The notes under the pieces were generated by a model, which saw nothing but the letters and a program-made list of their open reading frames with translations, was not told the origin of the DNA and searched no databases. The position numbers and the translations under genes were made by a program. Source: an uncultured Roseobacter sp. (GTDB lineage Bacteria > Pseudomonadota > Alphaproteobacteria > Rhodobacterales > Rhodobacteraceae). From it: a stretch of DNA of 64,000 bases. Positions 1-8,855 of the stretch are shown here, in pieces; the stretch's first letter is position 1; every line of letters starts with the position of its first letter. The stretch is taken from the NCBI RefSeq assembly GCF_947491795.1, contig NZ_CANLKW010000003.1, positions 62,001 to 126,000 of the forward strand, in the 5' to 3' direction.

Positions 1-23
1 TGGATGTTTTCGGAAACCGTCAT
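1..23 (-). CDS. Start of the next transporter gene, cut by the left edge
   Basis: An ATG on the minus strand at 23-21 overlaps the TGA stop of the upstream ATPase gene (22-20) in an ATGA arrangement. Seven complete codons (M-T-V-S-E-N-I) are visible before the edge. In PotABCD-type operons the ATPase is commonly followed by two inner-membrane permeases, so this may be the first permease. That is inferred from gene order only; the visible residues are too few to recognise a family. Confidence 0.4.
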
Positions 24-1066
24 GCGGCCGTTTGCGGGTAAACCCGCAGGGTATCTGCAGGCAAATGCACAAGAGTTTTCTCACCCGCCATCAAATCCAT
101 CCCATCAGTTCCCGCATGTTCCGCAATCATCGGGCCAATGTCTGATCTCAGATGGTATTCCTTCACCGGGCCAAGGTCCCGCACGAAGCTGATTTCTGCA
201 TCAATGCAGTTCTGTCCCGGCTCGGTCACGAGACAGATACTTTCGGGCCGGATCGCCAGCCGCACGGGGCTGCCTGCCGCAAAATTGGCGGATATATCTA
301 AGGCAAGTTTGCCAATCTGCACGCTGCCGTCACTATAGACGCCGTCAAAGAAATTCGCCTTGCCGATGAAATCCGCAACAAAGGAATTTGCCGGTCTGTG
401 ATAGATTTGCTTCGGCGGTGCGACCTGTTCGACCCGCCCGTTCGACATAACGACAATGGTGTCGGCCATTGTCATCGCTTCGCGCTGGTCATGAGTGACG
501 ACGATAGTCGTAATCCCCAGACGCTGCTGTAAAAGGCGCAATTCGACCTGCATCTCTTCACGCAGTTTGGCATCGAGGGCGGACATCGGCTCGTCCAGCA
601 AAAACACCTTCGGTTCCTGTGCCAAAGCGCGTGCGATCGCGACGCGCTGGCGTTGCCCGCCAGAAAGCTCACCGATGCGCCTGTCCCCAAAACTGCTCAG
701 TTGCACAGTGTCCAGCAGGGTTTGGGCCTTTTCCAACGCCTCTGGTTTCGCCGTGCCACCAATAATGAGCGAATAGGCGACATTTTCGCGGACCGTGTAA
801 TGAGGGAACAAAGCAAAGCTCTGGAAAACCATGCCAAACTTGCGTTTGTGAGCGGGGAGATCTGTAATGTCCTCGTGTCCCAGACGGATCGTTCCCCGCG
901 TTGGGTTTTCCAGCCCCGCAAGCATACGCAAGAGCGTTGTCTTTCCACAGCCTGAGGGTCCCAGCAACGCGGTCAGCTGGCCTTCAGCAAAGGTAAGATC
1001 AGTCGTTTCAACGGCACGGGTGCTTCCAAAAGATTTGGAAACACCCGACAGGATCAGGTCTGGCAT
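20..1066 (-). CDS. ABC transporter ATP-binding protein, PotA-like (polyamine/Fe3+-type)
   Basis: This 348-residue cytoplasmic ATPase would energise import of the solute captured by the binding protein encoded just upstream. Walker A (GPSGCGKTT) is at residues 36-44, the Q-loop Gln near 82, the LSGGQ signature at 134-138, Walker B (VFLLDEP) at 154-160 and the H-loop His at 192. The last 70 or so residues fit a TOBE domain, as in PotA, FbpC and other importers of small cations or organic solutes. It starts 6 nt after the binding-protein stop, and its own stop overlaps the next start, so the genes form one operon. The family is clear; the substrate is not decided, polyamine-like compounds being the first guess. 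Confidence 0.9.
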   Translation of the reverse strand: MPDLILSGVSKSFGSTRAVETTDLTFAEGQLTALLGPSGCGKTTLLRMLAGLENPTRGTIRLGHEDITDLPAHKRKFGMVFQSFALFPHYTVRENVAYSLIIGGTAKPEALEKAQTLLDTVQLSSFGDRRIGELSGGQRQRVAIARALAQEPKVFLLDEPMSALDAKLREEMQVELRLLQQRLGITTIVVTHDQREAMTMADTIVVMSNGRVEQVAPPKQIYHRPANSFVADFIGKANFFDGVYSDGSVQIGKLALDISANFAAGSPVRLAIRPESICLVTEPGQNCIDAEISFVRDLGPVKEYHLRSDIGPMIAEHAGTDGMDLMAGEKTLVHLPADTLRVYPQTAA

Positions 1067-1072
1067 GAGCGA

Positions 1073-2155
1073 TTAGGACTCCGCCAGCATCTTGTCCCAG
1101 CTTTCCTTGATAAAGGTTTCGTTGTCGAGATACGCCTCATAGGCCGGTTTGATGGATGGGGAGCCAGATACAAAGGCAAACTCTTCATCCGTAAGATCGG
1201 TCATTGCCTTGTCGACCAGAGGTGCGGTTCCGATTTTCCGGCTCATCAAGGCCTGCGTGGCAGGGTCAGAAGAGAAGTTCATGAACTCAGCCGCTTCGGC
1301 AGACTTTTCGGATCCGGTCGTCAGGCACCAAGAGCCGTAGTCCTGTAAATTGCCCTCTTTAGGGAAGGTCGCCTTGATCGGGAAGCCATCCGCCGCCATC
1401 AGGTTTGCGACATCCAGATAGTATTGACCGCCAATCACATCGCCGTTCTTCATGCCCTGTTCCATCTGGCTTTCTGCGTTCCACCACAGGGTCACGTTCG
1501 GCTTGAGTTCGCGGATTTTGTCCAGGATGGCCAGAATACCTTCGTTGGACATCATCGTCTCTTCACCATCAAAGAAGGTGGCCGCGGTGATATCCAGGAG
1601 GCCGGAGGAATGGACATTGCTCAGGCCAAGGGAGGCTTCAAACTTTTCGGTGTCCCAGAACTCCGTCCAGCTTCCGGGAGTTTCAACCTCGTTTGGATTG
1701 ATCACCATAGACGTGAACCACGACATCGCGCCAACGCCCTGGGGACCTTCGGGACCGTCGAACACGAAATAGCTGTCCAGATTTTCAGCCTTTGGAATAG
1801 CGGAGATATCCAATGGTGCGATCAACCCTCCGATACGGCTGGCTTTGATCATCGAATCCCGGCCATAAAGCGAAATATCCGTCGGGATACTCCCCGCCGG
1901 AACAGCCTGCTGCATAGTCACCAACCAGTCTGCAGAATTTGGCTGGGTGACACTTTCTACTGTGATACCGGTTGCGGCAGTGAATTCGGGATAGACGAAT
2001 TCTTTAAAGCTGTTCTCGAAATAACCGCCATAAGAGCCAACCTTCAGGCTTCGGCTTTGTGCAATAAGCGGTGTGCCGATCACCGAGCCTGCGGCAGCAA
2101 GGCCACCTATGCCTGCACCCGTTTTCAAAAGTGTACGACGATTCATTCTTGCCAT
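1073..2155 (-). CDS. ABC transporter periplasmic substrate-binding protein, PotD-like, Tat-exported
   Basis: This 360-residue protein begins with a twin-arginine signal (NRRTLLK at about residues 5-11, then a Gly/Ala-rich hydrophobic stretch ending near PLIAQS). The mature part starts with LKVGSYGGYFENSFK and continues as a family-1/PotD type solute-binding fold, the usual length for PotD/PotF proteins (about 350). It would capture the solute in the periplasm for the ATPase encoded next and for permeases beyond the left edge. A GGAG motif lies about 8 nt before the ATG at 2155; an in-frame ATG three codons later is the alternative start. A 2-oxoglutarate oxygenase is transcribed divergently, so the solute may be its substrate, but this is only suggestive. 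Confidence 0.85.
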   Translation of the reverse strand: MARMNRRTLLKTGAGIGGLAAAGSVIGTPLIAQSRSLKVGSYGGYFENSFKEFVYPEFTAATGITVESVTQPNSADWLVTMQQAVPAGSIPTDISLYGRDSMIKASRIGGLIAPLDISAIPKAENLDSYFVFDGPEGPQGVGAMSWFTSMVINPNEVETPGSWTEFWDTEKFEASLGLSNVHSSGLLDITAATFFDGEETMMSNEGILAILDKIRELKPNVTLWWNAESQMEQGMKNGDVIGGQYYLDVANLMAADGFPIKATFPKEGNLQDYGSWCLTTGSEKSAEAAEFMNFSSDPATQALMSRKIGTAPLVDKAMTDLTDEEFAFVSGSPSIKPAYEAYLDNETFIKESWDKMLAES

Positions 2156-2438
2156 CTTTTAGGCTCCCCAGTTTTGCGAAATTCCTGACCGCGCCCCACT
2201 GCGAGGGCGTCGCTCTGTTAACAAATCATTCACACTTGCAGCCGGTATCGCCAAAAAATGAGGCTCGTCCGGCCAGCGAAAAAGAAAAATGAGCGAAAAG
2301 GAGGCAAAACGACCAGGCAATGCCTGATGTTTGATCCGCACGGAAATCTCTTTCGCACACCCGGACGATTTCCTTGCGCGCAAAGTCAGGATCACGACAG
2401 CCTTGGTCAGGCTCCGGATTGCACGAGGAAAATCGCCA

Positions 2439-3512
2439 ATGACACCTTCAGATGACGACCAGACCGCCCTTAAGATTGAACAGGCTCAGTTGCCGGTCAT
2501 CGACCTGTCCGGGCTGATGAAGGATGACCCCGATGACAAAAAAGCTGTAGCCCGGGCATTGGGCGATGCAGCGCGGACATCTGGGTTCTTCTACATTACG
2601 AACCACGGCGTCCCACAGAGCCTGATCAACGACCTCTTTGCGGCGTCCAAAGAGTTCCATGAAAAGCCTCGCAGCTTCAAAATGAAATACTGGTCCGGTT
2701 TCTCGACCCACCATCGTGGTTACGTCCCACTGGAAGAAAACGGCGCGTCTTTTCCCAAACGCATTAACTTCAACGAAGCATGGGACATGTCTTATGAGGC
2801 GCCGGCTGATCATCCCGATTATCTGGCCGACTGGCGCATGACCGGTCCCAATATCTGGCCAGATATTCCCGGCTGGAAAGAAACGGTATCGACCTATTAC
2901 GACGCAGTGTTCTCCCTTGGCCTCAAGCTGCTGGATGCGCTGGCGCTTGAGCTGGAAGTGGATCCAGCAGAGCTGACCCGCCACATCAATAACCCCACCT
3001 CGCAGCTGCGCCTTCTGCGCTATATTGAGAACGACATGCCCGCGACCAAGGATATGGTCGGTATCGACGCCCATTCTGATTTTGAGTGCTTCACGATCCT
3101 GCTGCAGGGCGCGCCGGGTTTGCAGGTCATGAATGCCGACGATGTATGGATCGAGGCGATGCCCATCGAAGGATGTTTCATCGTGAACATCGGGGACATT
3201 TTTGAAACATGGTCCGGTGGGCAGTTCAAATCCACCCAGCACCGTGTGAACAACATTGGGCGGGAGCGGTATTCCTTCCCGCTGTTCTTTGGGCTTGATT
3301 ATCACGCGATCGTGGAACCGCTTGAAAAATTCCGTACACCGGAAACAATTGCAAAGTACCCCCCGATTAAAGCAGGCGATCACCTGATGCGAATGTCCGT
3401 CAACGCTTTTCGTTATATGGCGGACGCCCACGCCAAAGGAGAACTTGTGCCAGACTTTGAGGTGCCTGAGGAAAATCCCTTTAAACGCGTCGCAAAGGCC
3501 GCTGCGGAATGA
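2439..3512 (+). CDS. 2-oxoglutarate/Fe(II)-dependent oxygenase, isopenicillin N synthase-like
   Basis: The protein is 357 residues from the ATG at 2439, chosen because GAGGAAAA (2425-2432) lies 6 nt upstream and because the 36 codons before it look non-coding. The non-haem iron site is complete: H212 and D214 (DAHSDF) and distal H268 (STQHRV), followed by the 2-oxoglutarate-binding R277-Y-S279 motif. The N-terminal DIOX_N part (PVIDLSG, SGFFYITNHGVP) is also typical. Such enzymes hydroxylate, desaturate or cyclise small molecules in the cytoplasm using O2 and 2-oxoglutarate. The substrate cannot be read from sequence. Divergence from a PotD-like importer hints at an imported amine or amino-acid-like compound. 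Its stop overlaps the start of the GNAT gene by 4 nt. Confidence 0.9.
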   Translation: MTPSDDDQTALKIEQAQLPVIDLSGLMKDDPDDKKAVARALGDAARTSGFFYITNHGVPQSLINDLFAASKEFHEKPRSFKMKYWSGFSTHHRGYVPLEENGASFPKRINFNEAWDMSYEAPADHPDYLADWRMTGPNIWPDIPGWKETVSTYYDAVFSLGLKLLDALALELEVDPAELTRHINNPTSQLRLLRYIENDMPATKDMVGIDAHSDFECFTILLQGAPGLQVMNADDVWIEAMPIEGCFIVNIGDIFETWSGGQFKSTQHRVNNIGRERYSFPLFFGLDYHAIVEPLEKFRTPETIAKYPPIKAGDHLMRMSVNAFRYMADAHAKGELVPDFEVPEENPFKRVAKAAAE

Positions 3513-3958
3513 AGCCGCATCCGGATTTCGAAGCGATCGACATACCCATGACTCTGACATTGGGCGCCTATCAACTCGACATTTTGACAAGTGCGGATGT
3601 TGAGGTTGACTTTGATGCCGTCACCCGCTCGAAATCAGTCTTGAAAGGATTGTTCGGGCCGGCATGGCCGGAAGGGCTGACCTTTGAGGACAATCTTACG
3701 GACCTGCACTGGCATCACCGCGAGTTTACCGCCAAACGCTCCTTTGCATGGGTGATCCGGGATACGTAAGGTAAATATCTTGGCTGCGCGTACCTAATTC
3801 CGGCCATCGGTACGCGCGGTGAGGGGGACGCCACCTATTGGATAGCCGACATGCCCGGCCGTCTTGCGCATCTTAAGGGTTTCGGCCCTCTCTATGAAGC
3901 GTGGCTGACGGATTTGTTGCCGCCATCCTATGCTCTCAGCCTGAATAGCAATAGTTGA
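3509..3958 (+). pseudogene. GNAT-like N-acetyltransferase gene interrupted by an in-frame TAA
   Basis: The frame opens with an ATG overlapping the oxygenase stop (ATGA, 3509-3512), so the two genes look translationally coupled. It reads 86 codons to a TAA at 3767-3769. The same frame then continues without shift for 62 more sense codons to a TGA at 3956-3958, and the product still reads as a folded domain: FAWVIRDT, stop, GKYLGCAYLIPAIG, then ATYWIADM and a Leu/Tyr-rich end. Joined, the product is about 149 residues, the normal size of a small GNAT enzyme. A single change (for example TCA to TAA) explains the break. Either the gene is dead or truncated, or this base is a sequencing error. Assignment to GNAT rests on overall pattern, not on a diagnostic acetyl-CoA motif. 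Confidence 0.65.
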
Positions 3959-4144
3959 AAGGGCAGGCTAAAGTTTTGGCTGTGCGGACCAAGGGGACGT
4001 TCAACGCTGGCTTCGGAAGGTCCGCTTTGAACACTTCCAAGACAATCCGTTCTTAACACAAACAGAAGGCGTTATCGGTGCTTTGACAGTGGCGGACCTG
4101 TTTCGCCGCTGTTGGCGGATCGGACAAAACGACCTGAGCACTGA

Positions 4145-4411
4145 TTAGTCGCCGCCGTCGCCCCCACCGCTGCAGCCAATACCACCGTCATGGGGGACCT
4201 CGGGGCGCGACAGAAGTATCCAGATGGTCAAGATCAGACCGACCAAGAGCGTGCCCAAGCCCGTTTCAATGGCACCGAACCTTTCGGCTAACTGCGCAAA
4301 CATTATGACGCCGATGCTTTCCCCAGGAAAGTATCCGAACAGGGCGCAGGTCCCGAAGATGAGACAGGATCCGCCGAAGAAGGTTGCCCAGATTATGTTC
4401 CATATCGGCAT
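4145..4411 (-). CDS. Small predicted membrane protein with Gly/Asp-rich tail
   Basis: An 88-residue product from the ATG at 4411 has two hydrophobic segments (residues about 5-28 and 51-68) joined by a short loop. It ends in a polar tail, GCSGGGDGGD, that resembles the Gly-rich ends of several small inner-membrane proteins of unknown role. The frame stays open for 92 further codons upstream, but that part is basic, Cys-containing and non-hydrophobic, and looks non-coding. No convincing ribosome-binding site precedes 4411, so the start is uncertain. The gene stands alone between the broken GNAT gene and the end of the guanidine operon. I do not recognise a family. Confidence 0.45.
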   Translation of the reverse strand: MPIWNIIWATFFGGSCLIFGTCALFGYFPGESIGVIMFAQLAERFGAIETGLGTLLVGLILTIWILLSRPEVPHDGGIGCSGGGDGGD

Positions 4412-4742
4412 GGCGCGCAGGTAGCGCAGGACTTTGGCGGAAGTGTGGCATGGTGCGGTGTTTCGTGTTTGCCCGCAACGGAGCGTAGAATGCTTGAGCC
4501 TCACAAACCATAACGCGCTGACCGGCCGAGTTGGGGGTCCCACAACGGTTAGACAGCGCACAACTGCATAGCTGGTTTTGTTCTTGGCGATCACTGCTCC
4601 TTCAACAACGCAATTGCTGCTACGCATAGCCGACTTTCGTCGCGTCGCAGTATTCGGTTGCTTTGGGCTCAGACCAGCCATCCACATTCAGTCGGCATTT
4701 ATCCAACGCTACGCGCGGCACCTGCCACCGGAAACGCACTGT
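4412..4742. other. Gap between the small membrane gene and the end of the guanidine operon
   Basis: This stretch follows the stop codon of the carboxylase gene on the minus strand. I see no convincing gene, no hairpin with a T-tract and no recognisable repeat. An allophanate hydrolase gene, which commonly follows the carboxylase, is absent here. Confidence 0.5.
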
Positions 4743-7700
4743 CTATCCTTCTATCACCGCCATAACCTGCCCCAATTGCAGCGCCTGTCCGGGGGTTGCC
4801 CGGATGTCAGTGACACGGCCGGCGATCGGTGCTTCAACAACCATTTCCATTTTCATGGATTCCACAATTGCAATTGTCTGACCGGCTTCAACCACATCCT
4901 CTTCGGCCACAGTGATTTTCCACAGGCTGCCGGGAGCAGGGCTTTCTACACCAATGCAACCATCGGGGATCGCCAACTCATCGCCAATCTCCTTGACCCC
5001 ATGATCTGGCGCGAAACTATCCAGCCCTTGCTCTTTCCAGCGCTGTCGCTCTGCCTCGAATGCCTTTTGTTGCGTGTTCTTGAAGCTTGCAATATCTGCC
5101 GCCTCACGCGCAAAGACCGCTTTGTGATCAGCCCACCGGAATGTCGTCTCTTCGATCTTGATGGGGTATTGTCCGTGCGGAAAGGCAAGGCGCGCCTCGA
5201 TCAGCTCCTGGTCCGAGACAGGAAAAAAACGGATCTGGTCAAAGAAATTCAAAAGCCAGGGTTGTGTGTTAAACGCCTCTGTCTGTCGCCATGTGTTCCA
5301 GACCTGAATGGTTCGCCCTACCAGCTGATAGCCCCCCGGCCCTTCCATCCCGTAGATGCACATGTAGGCACCGCCGATGCCAACAGCATTTTCCGGCGTC
5401 CATGTACGGGCCGGATTGTATTTCGTGGTTACCAGCCGGTGGCGCGGGTCAATCGGCGTCGCAACAGGTGCGCCAAGATATACGTCCCCCAAACCCAGCA
5501 CCAGATAGCTTGCATCATAGACGATTTGTCTGACAGCTTCTTCGTCCTCCAGCCCGTTAATACGCCGAATAAATTCGATGTTGGACGGGCACCAGGGCGC
5601 ATCCGGCCGCACAAGCTCCTGATACTTTCGCATTGCCAGCTCGGCCTGAGCATCCCCCCATGACAGCGGCAGGTGGACAATACGGGACGGGACTGTGATC
5701 TCTTCAGCCGCAGGAAGCGACGCTTCGATATCTTGCAAGACCTCCAGCAGTTTCTTGCGCGGCAGTTTGCTACTGTTGTAACGGATTTGCAGCGATCGGA
5801 TGCCCGGTGTCAGATCAATCAAGGGCAACTGCGCGTCTTTCACCGCTTGCATCAGCAGATGGACACGCAGGCGCAACTCAATGTCCAGCGTCATCTCGCC
5901 ATATTCGACCAGCAGATTATCGTCGCCCTGCCGTCGGTAGACGACTGGCACCGGCCCGGTTTCATTGCGTCCCAGAATGGCAGAGCCCGCGCCATTGATA
6001 ACTGGTGCCACAACAGGATCATTGGCGCGCGTAACCGGAAAAAAGCGAATGGTATCACCCGGCCGGAACTGACCCATTTTCCAGCGGTCCTCGGCCGCGA
6101 TCACCGCAGGGCTGACAAAGCCGCCAAGGCTTGGCCCGTCCGGTCCAAGAATGATCGGCATGTCACCGGTGAAGTCAATCGCGCCCAGCGCATAGGCATT
6201 GTCATGCAGGTTAGACGGATGCAGCCCCGCTTCTCCTCCATCGCTGCGGGCCCATTCCGGCGCGGGCCCGATCAGGCGCACACCCGTCCGGTCAGAGTTG
6301 AAATGCACCTGATAGTCCGTGCCGAAAAATGTCTTGATGTCGCTGTCGAGGAAGAAATCCGGCGCGCCATGCGGGCCATAAAGCACAGAGACCTCCCAGG
6401 TCGCTGTCAGGATAACAGGCTCGAGCGGTTGCGGATCCGTGCAAGGCGTATCCCCAATGTGCAGCACGTCGCCGGTTTTGAGCGTGCCGATGGCATGGCC
6501 GCCAAACTGACCAAGACCAAAGCATGCACGCGAGCCAAGTACTTCAGCCGCATCAAAACCACCTGCGACGGCCAGATAGGAGCGCTGCCCCGGTCCCTCG
6601 ATCGGACCGATGCGCAGGGTCGCGCCCTTGGGAATATCAATCACGGGGCCTGCAACAGACACATCATCCAGCGTCAGCTTCATCTTGGCGCCTGCGAGCG
6701 CAACCCGCGCGGCATTTAGAAACCGCAGCGTTGGTCCCGTCATCGTAAATTCCAGTGCCGCTGTGTCGGGGTCATTGCCCAACAGTCGGTTGGCATTGCG
6801 GAACGACACTGCATCGATCGGCCCCGAAGGTGGCACGCCCACATGCCAAAGGCCCAGGCGCCCCGGCAACTCCTGTAAGCTGGACTGCGCACCCGGTGCG
6901 AGCACCTCAATGCTGTTTGGGGTGTGGGAAAAGCTGTTAAGTGCGGTTGTTGTCACCTTACCGGACGACAAGACATCAGAAGCCGAAATCGCGCGCAGAT
7001 AGTCCAGATTGGTTTCAATCCCCGTCAAGGAGGTTGCCGCGAGAGCGCTCTGCAACGCCGCAATCGCTCCATCCCGGTGCGTGCCCGTTACAATGATCTT
7101 GGCCAGCATCGGATCGTAGAACGGGCTGACATCCGTCCCCGTTTCAACCCATGTGTCGATCCGCGCGCTGTCGGGAAACGTTACTTGGGTAAGCCGCCCG
7201 GAGGCGGGACGGAAACCGGCGTGCGGTACTTCGGCATAGACGCGTACCTCGATGGCGGCCCCTTTCGGGACCAGCGGCATATCCGGCAAGACCACCTCGC
7301 CCGCTGCTTGACGGATCATCCATTCCACCAGATCAATGTCAAAGACCGCCTCAGTGACCGGATGCTCGACCTGAAGACGAGTGTTAACCTCCAGAAAGTA
7401 GAACTCTTCACGCACCGGATCATAGATGAACTCCACCGTCCCGGCAGAGGCATAGGAGACTGAGGCACAAAGCGCGGTTGCCGCGTCATGCAAAGCGTGG
7501 CGCACCTCATCTGACAACAGGGGAGCGGGTGTTTCCTCAACAACCTTCTGGTTGCGGCGTTGCAGTGAACAATCGCGTTCTCCAAGCGCGATCACGTGCC
7601 CGGCTCCATCACCAAAGATCTGAACCTCAACATGTCTCGCATCCGCGACAAAGCGCTCAAGAAACACACGCGCATCGCCAAAGCTGGCTGTGGCAGTGCG

Positions 7701-8252
7701 TCCAACACTCTCAAATGCCGCCTGCAACGCCGCTTCATCCTCGCAAAGCTGCATGCCGATGCCGCCGCCGCCGGCAGTGCTTTTCAGCATCACCGGATAG
7801 CCAATGCGCTCGGCTTCCTGCACCGCCTGATCAACAGTGACCAGCACATCCGTGCCCGGCAGTAACGGCACACCCGCCGCCTGCGCGAGTACCCGTGCAG
7901 TGTGCTTCATGCCAAAATCACGCAGGTGATCTGGACTTGGCCCGACAAAGGTGATGCCCGCCTCTGCCAACCGTGTGGCGAATTCTACGTTTTCGGACAG
8001 AAAGCCATAGCCTGGATGCACCGCCTGTGCGCCGGTTTCCTGACAAGCTGCAATTACCGCATCCACGTCGAGATAACTCTGCGCTGCGGGTGATGGCCCG
8101 AGACGCACAGCTTCATCCGCAAGTCGTACGGCAGGCGAAAACCGGTCTGCGTCAGACCAGACCGCGACCGAAGCGATACCCATTTTGCGCAGCGTGTTGA
8201 TTATGCGCACAGCGATTTCGCCACGGTTGGCGACAAGGACTTTGGTGAACAT
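4743..8252 (-). CDS. Biotin-dependent guanidine carboxylase (urea carboxylase family)
   Basis: This 1169-residue enzyme would use ATP, bicarbonate and biotin to carboxylate guanidine (or urea) in the cytoplasm. A biotin carboxylase domain fills residues 1-450 (VLVANRGEIAVRII; ATP-grasp LKSTAGGGGIGM; EVNTRLQVEHPVTE). KipA-like and KipI-like carboxyltransferase domains span about 470-1000, and a biotinyl domain closes the protein with ESMKMEM, the biotin-accepting Lys being residue 1134. This architecture is usually named urea carboxylase. Here the operon carries a guanidine-I riboswitch and both DUF1989 partner proteins, the signature of the guanidine route (guanidine to carboxyguanidine to allophanate), so guanidine is the better substrate call. 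The start is 3 nt after the preceding stop. No allophanate hydrolase domain is fused and no separate gene for one is in the window. Confidence 0.9.
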   Translation of the reverse strand: MFTKVLVANRGEIAVRIINTLRKMGIASVAVWSDADRFSPAVRLADEAVRLGPSPAAQSYLDVDAVIAACQETGAQAVHPGYGFLSENVEFATRLAEAGITFVGPSPDHLRDFGMKHTARVLAQAAGVPLLPGTDVLVTVDQAVQEAERIGYPVMLKSTAGGGGIGMQLCEDEAALQAAFESVGRTATASFGDARVFLERFVADARHVEVQIFGDGAGHVIALGERDCSLQRRNQKVVEETPAPLLSDEVRHALHDAATALCASVSYASAGTVEFIYDPVREEFYFLEVNTRLQVEHPVTEAVFDIDLVEWMIRQAAGEVVLPDMPLVPKGAAIEVRVYAEVPHAGFRPASGRLTQVTFPDSARIDTWVETGTDVSPFYDPMLAKIIVTGTHRDGAIAALQSALAATSLTGIETNLDYLRAISASDVLSSGKVTTTALNSFSHTPNSIEVLAPGAQSSLQELPGRLGLWHVGVPPSGPIDAVSFRNANRLLGNDPDTAALEFTMTGPTLRFLNAARVALAGAKMKLTLDDVSVAGPVIDIPKGATLRIGPIEGPGQRSYLAVAGGFDAAEVLGSRACFGLGQFGGHAIGTLKTGDVLHIGDTPCTDPQPLEPVILTATWEVSVLYGPHGAPDFFLDSDIKTFFGTDYQVHFNSDRTGVRLIGPAPEWARSDGGEAGLHPSNLHDNAYALGAIDFTGDMPIILGPDGPSLGGFVSPAVIAAEDRWKMGQFRPGDTIRFFPVTRANDPVVAPVINGAGSAILGRNETGPVPVVYRRQGDDNLLVEYGEMTLDIELRLRVHLLMQAVKDAQLPLIDLTPGIRSLQIRYNSSKLPRKKLLEVLQDIEASLPAAEEITVPSRIVHLPLSWGDAQAELAMRKYQELVRPDAPWCPSNIEFIRRINGLEDEEAVRQIVYDASYLVLGLGDVYLGAPVATPIDPRHRLVTTKYNPARTWTPENAVGIGGAYMCIYGMEGPGGYQLVGRTIQVWNTWRQTEAFNTQPWLLNFFDQIRFFPVSDQELIEARLAFPHGQYPIKIEETTFRWADHKAVFAREAADIASFKNTQQKAFEAERQRWKEQGLDSFAPDHGVKEIGDELAIPDGCIGVESPAPGSLWKITVAEEDVVEAGQTIAIVESMKMEMVVEAPIAGRVTDIRATPGQALQLGQVMAVIEG

Positions 8253-8255
8253 GCC

Positions 8256-8852
8256 TTATCCTTTGATCACAACACGGATCGGTGTCGGATCGAAGCCGTT
8301 GCAGGGGTTGTTGATCTGTGGGCAGTTGGAGATCACGCAGAGCACATCCATCTCCGCGAACATCTCAACATGGTCACCGGGTGAAGATATGCCGTCATCC
8401 ACAGTCATCGCGCCATTGGCGCTGATGGGCACATTCATGAAAAAGTTGATGTTGGCGACAATGTCGCGTTTGGTCATACCATAACGCCCGAGCTCAAGAA
8501 TGAAATTCTCGCGGCAGGCGTGTTGATAGAGCGTATCGTGACCAAAGCGCACGGTATTGCTTTCGCAGGAGCAACACCCCGCGGAAGTATCATGGCGTCC
8601 CGATGTATCTGCCGTCACGCTCAGCATCACGCGTCCTTCGCAAGACATGATCTTACTGCCCGTGGTGATATAGGCGCTGCCCTGCGCCCGTAGAGTGTCT
8701 TGGCTGGAATACCGTTCGGAATAGTCATCAGCGCAGTAAAAGATCGTGTCGATTGCCTGTTGGCCAAAGGTATCTTCGATGCGTATCGTCTGGCCCTTTT
8801 TTACGATGCCGGACCAGGGTTTCTGTGCGGGGATGTCAAAACTTTGTTCCAT
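8256..8852 (-). CDS. Carboxyguanidine deiminase subunit, DUF1989 (urea carboxylase-associated protein)
   Basis: This 198-residue cytoplasmic protein belongs to the DUF1989 family long annotated as urea carboxylase-associated protein. Published work on such pairs (CgdAB) shows that they deiminate carboxyguanidine to allophanate and ammonia. It carries GRHDTSAGCCSCES at residues 85-98, where H87 and the cluster C93, C94, C96 could bind a metal (my inference), plus the family features NINFFMNVP and SNCPQINNPCNGF. It lies 3 nt before the carboxylase and 3 nt after the larger paralogue, so the three are co-translated. Which subunit is A and which is B I cannot settle from sequence alone. Confidence 0.85.
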   Translation of the reverse strand: MEQSFDIPAQKPWSGIVKKGQTIRIEDTFGQQAIDTIFYCADDYSERYSSQDTLRAQGSAYITTGSKIMSCEGRVMLSVTADTSGRHDTSAGCCSCESNTVRFGHDTLYQHACRENFILELGRYGMTKRDIVANINFFMNVPISANGAMTVDDGISSPGDHVEMFAEMDVLCVISNCPQINNPCNGFDPTPIRVVIKG

Positions 8853-8855
8853 GGG

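Noticed and set aside
2448..3590. Minus-strand open frame of 380 codons
   Set aside because: It mirrors the oxygenase gene on the other strand, is rich in Cys, His and Arg and has no recognisable domain.
4412..4687. Upstream extension of the small membrane protein to 180 residues
   Set aside because: The added part is basic and irregular, without a ribosome-binding site at its start; the hydrophobic protein from 4411 is the simpler model.
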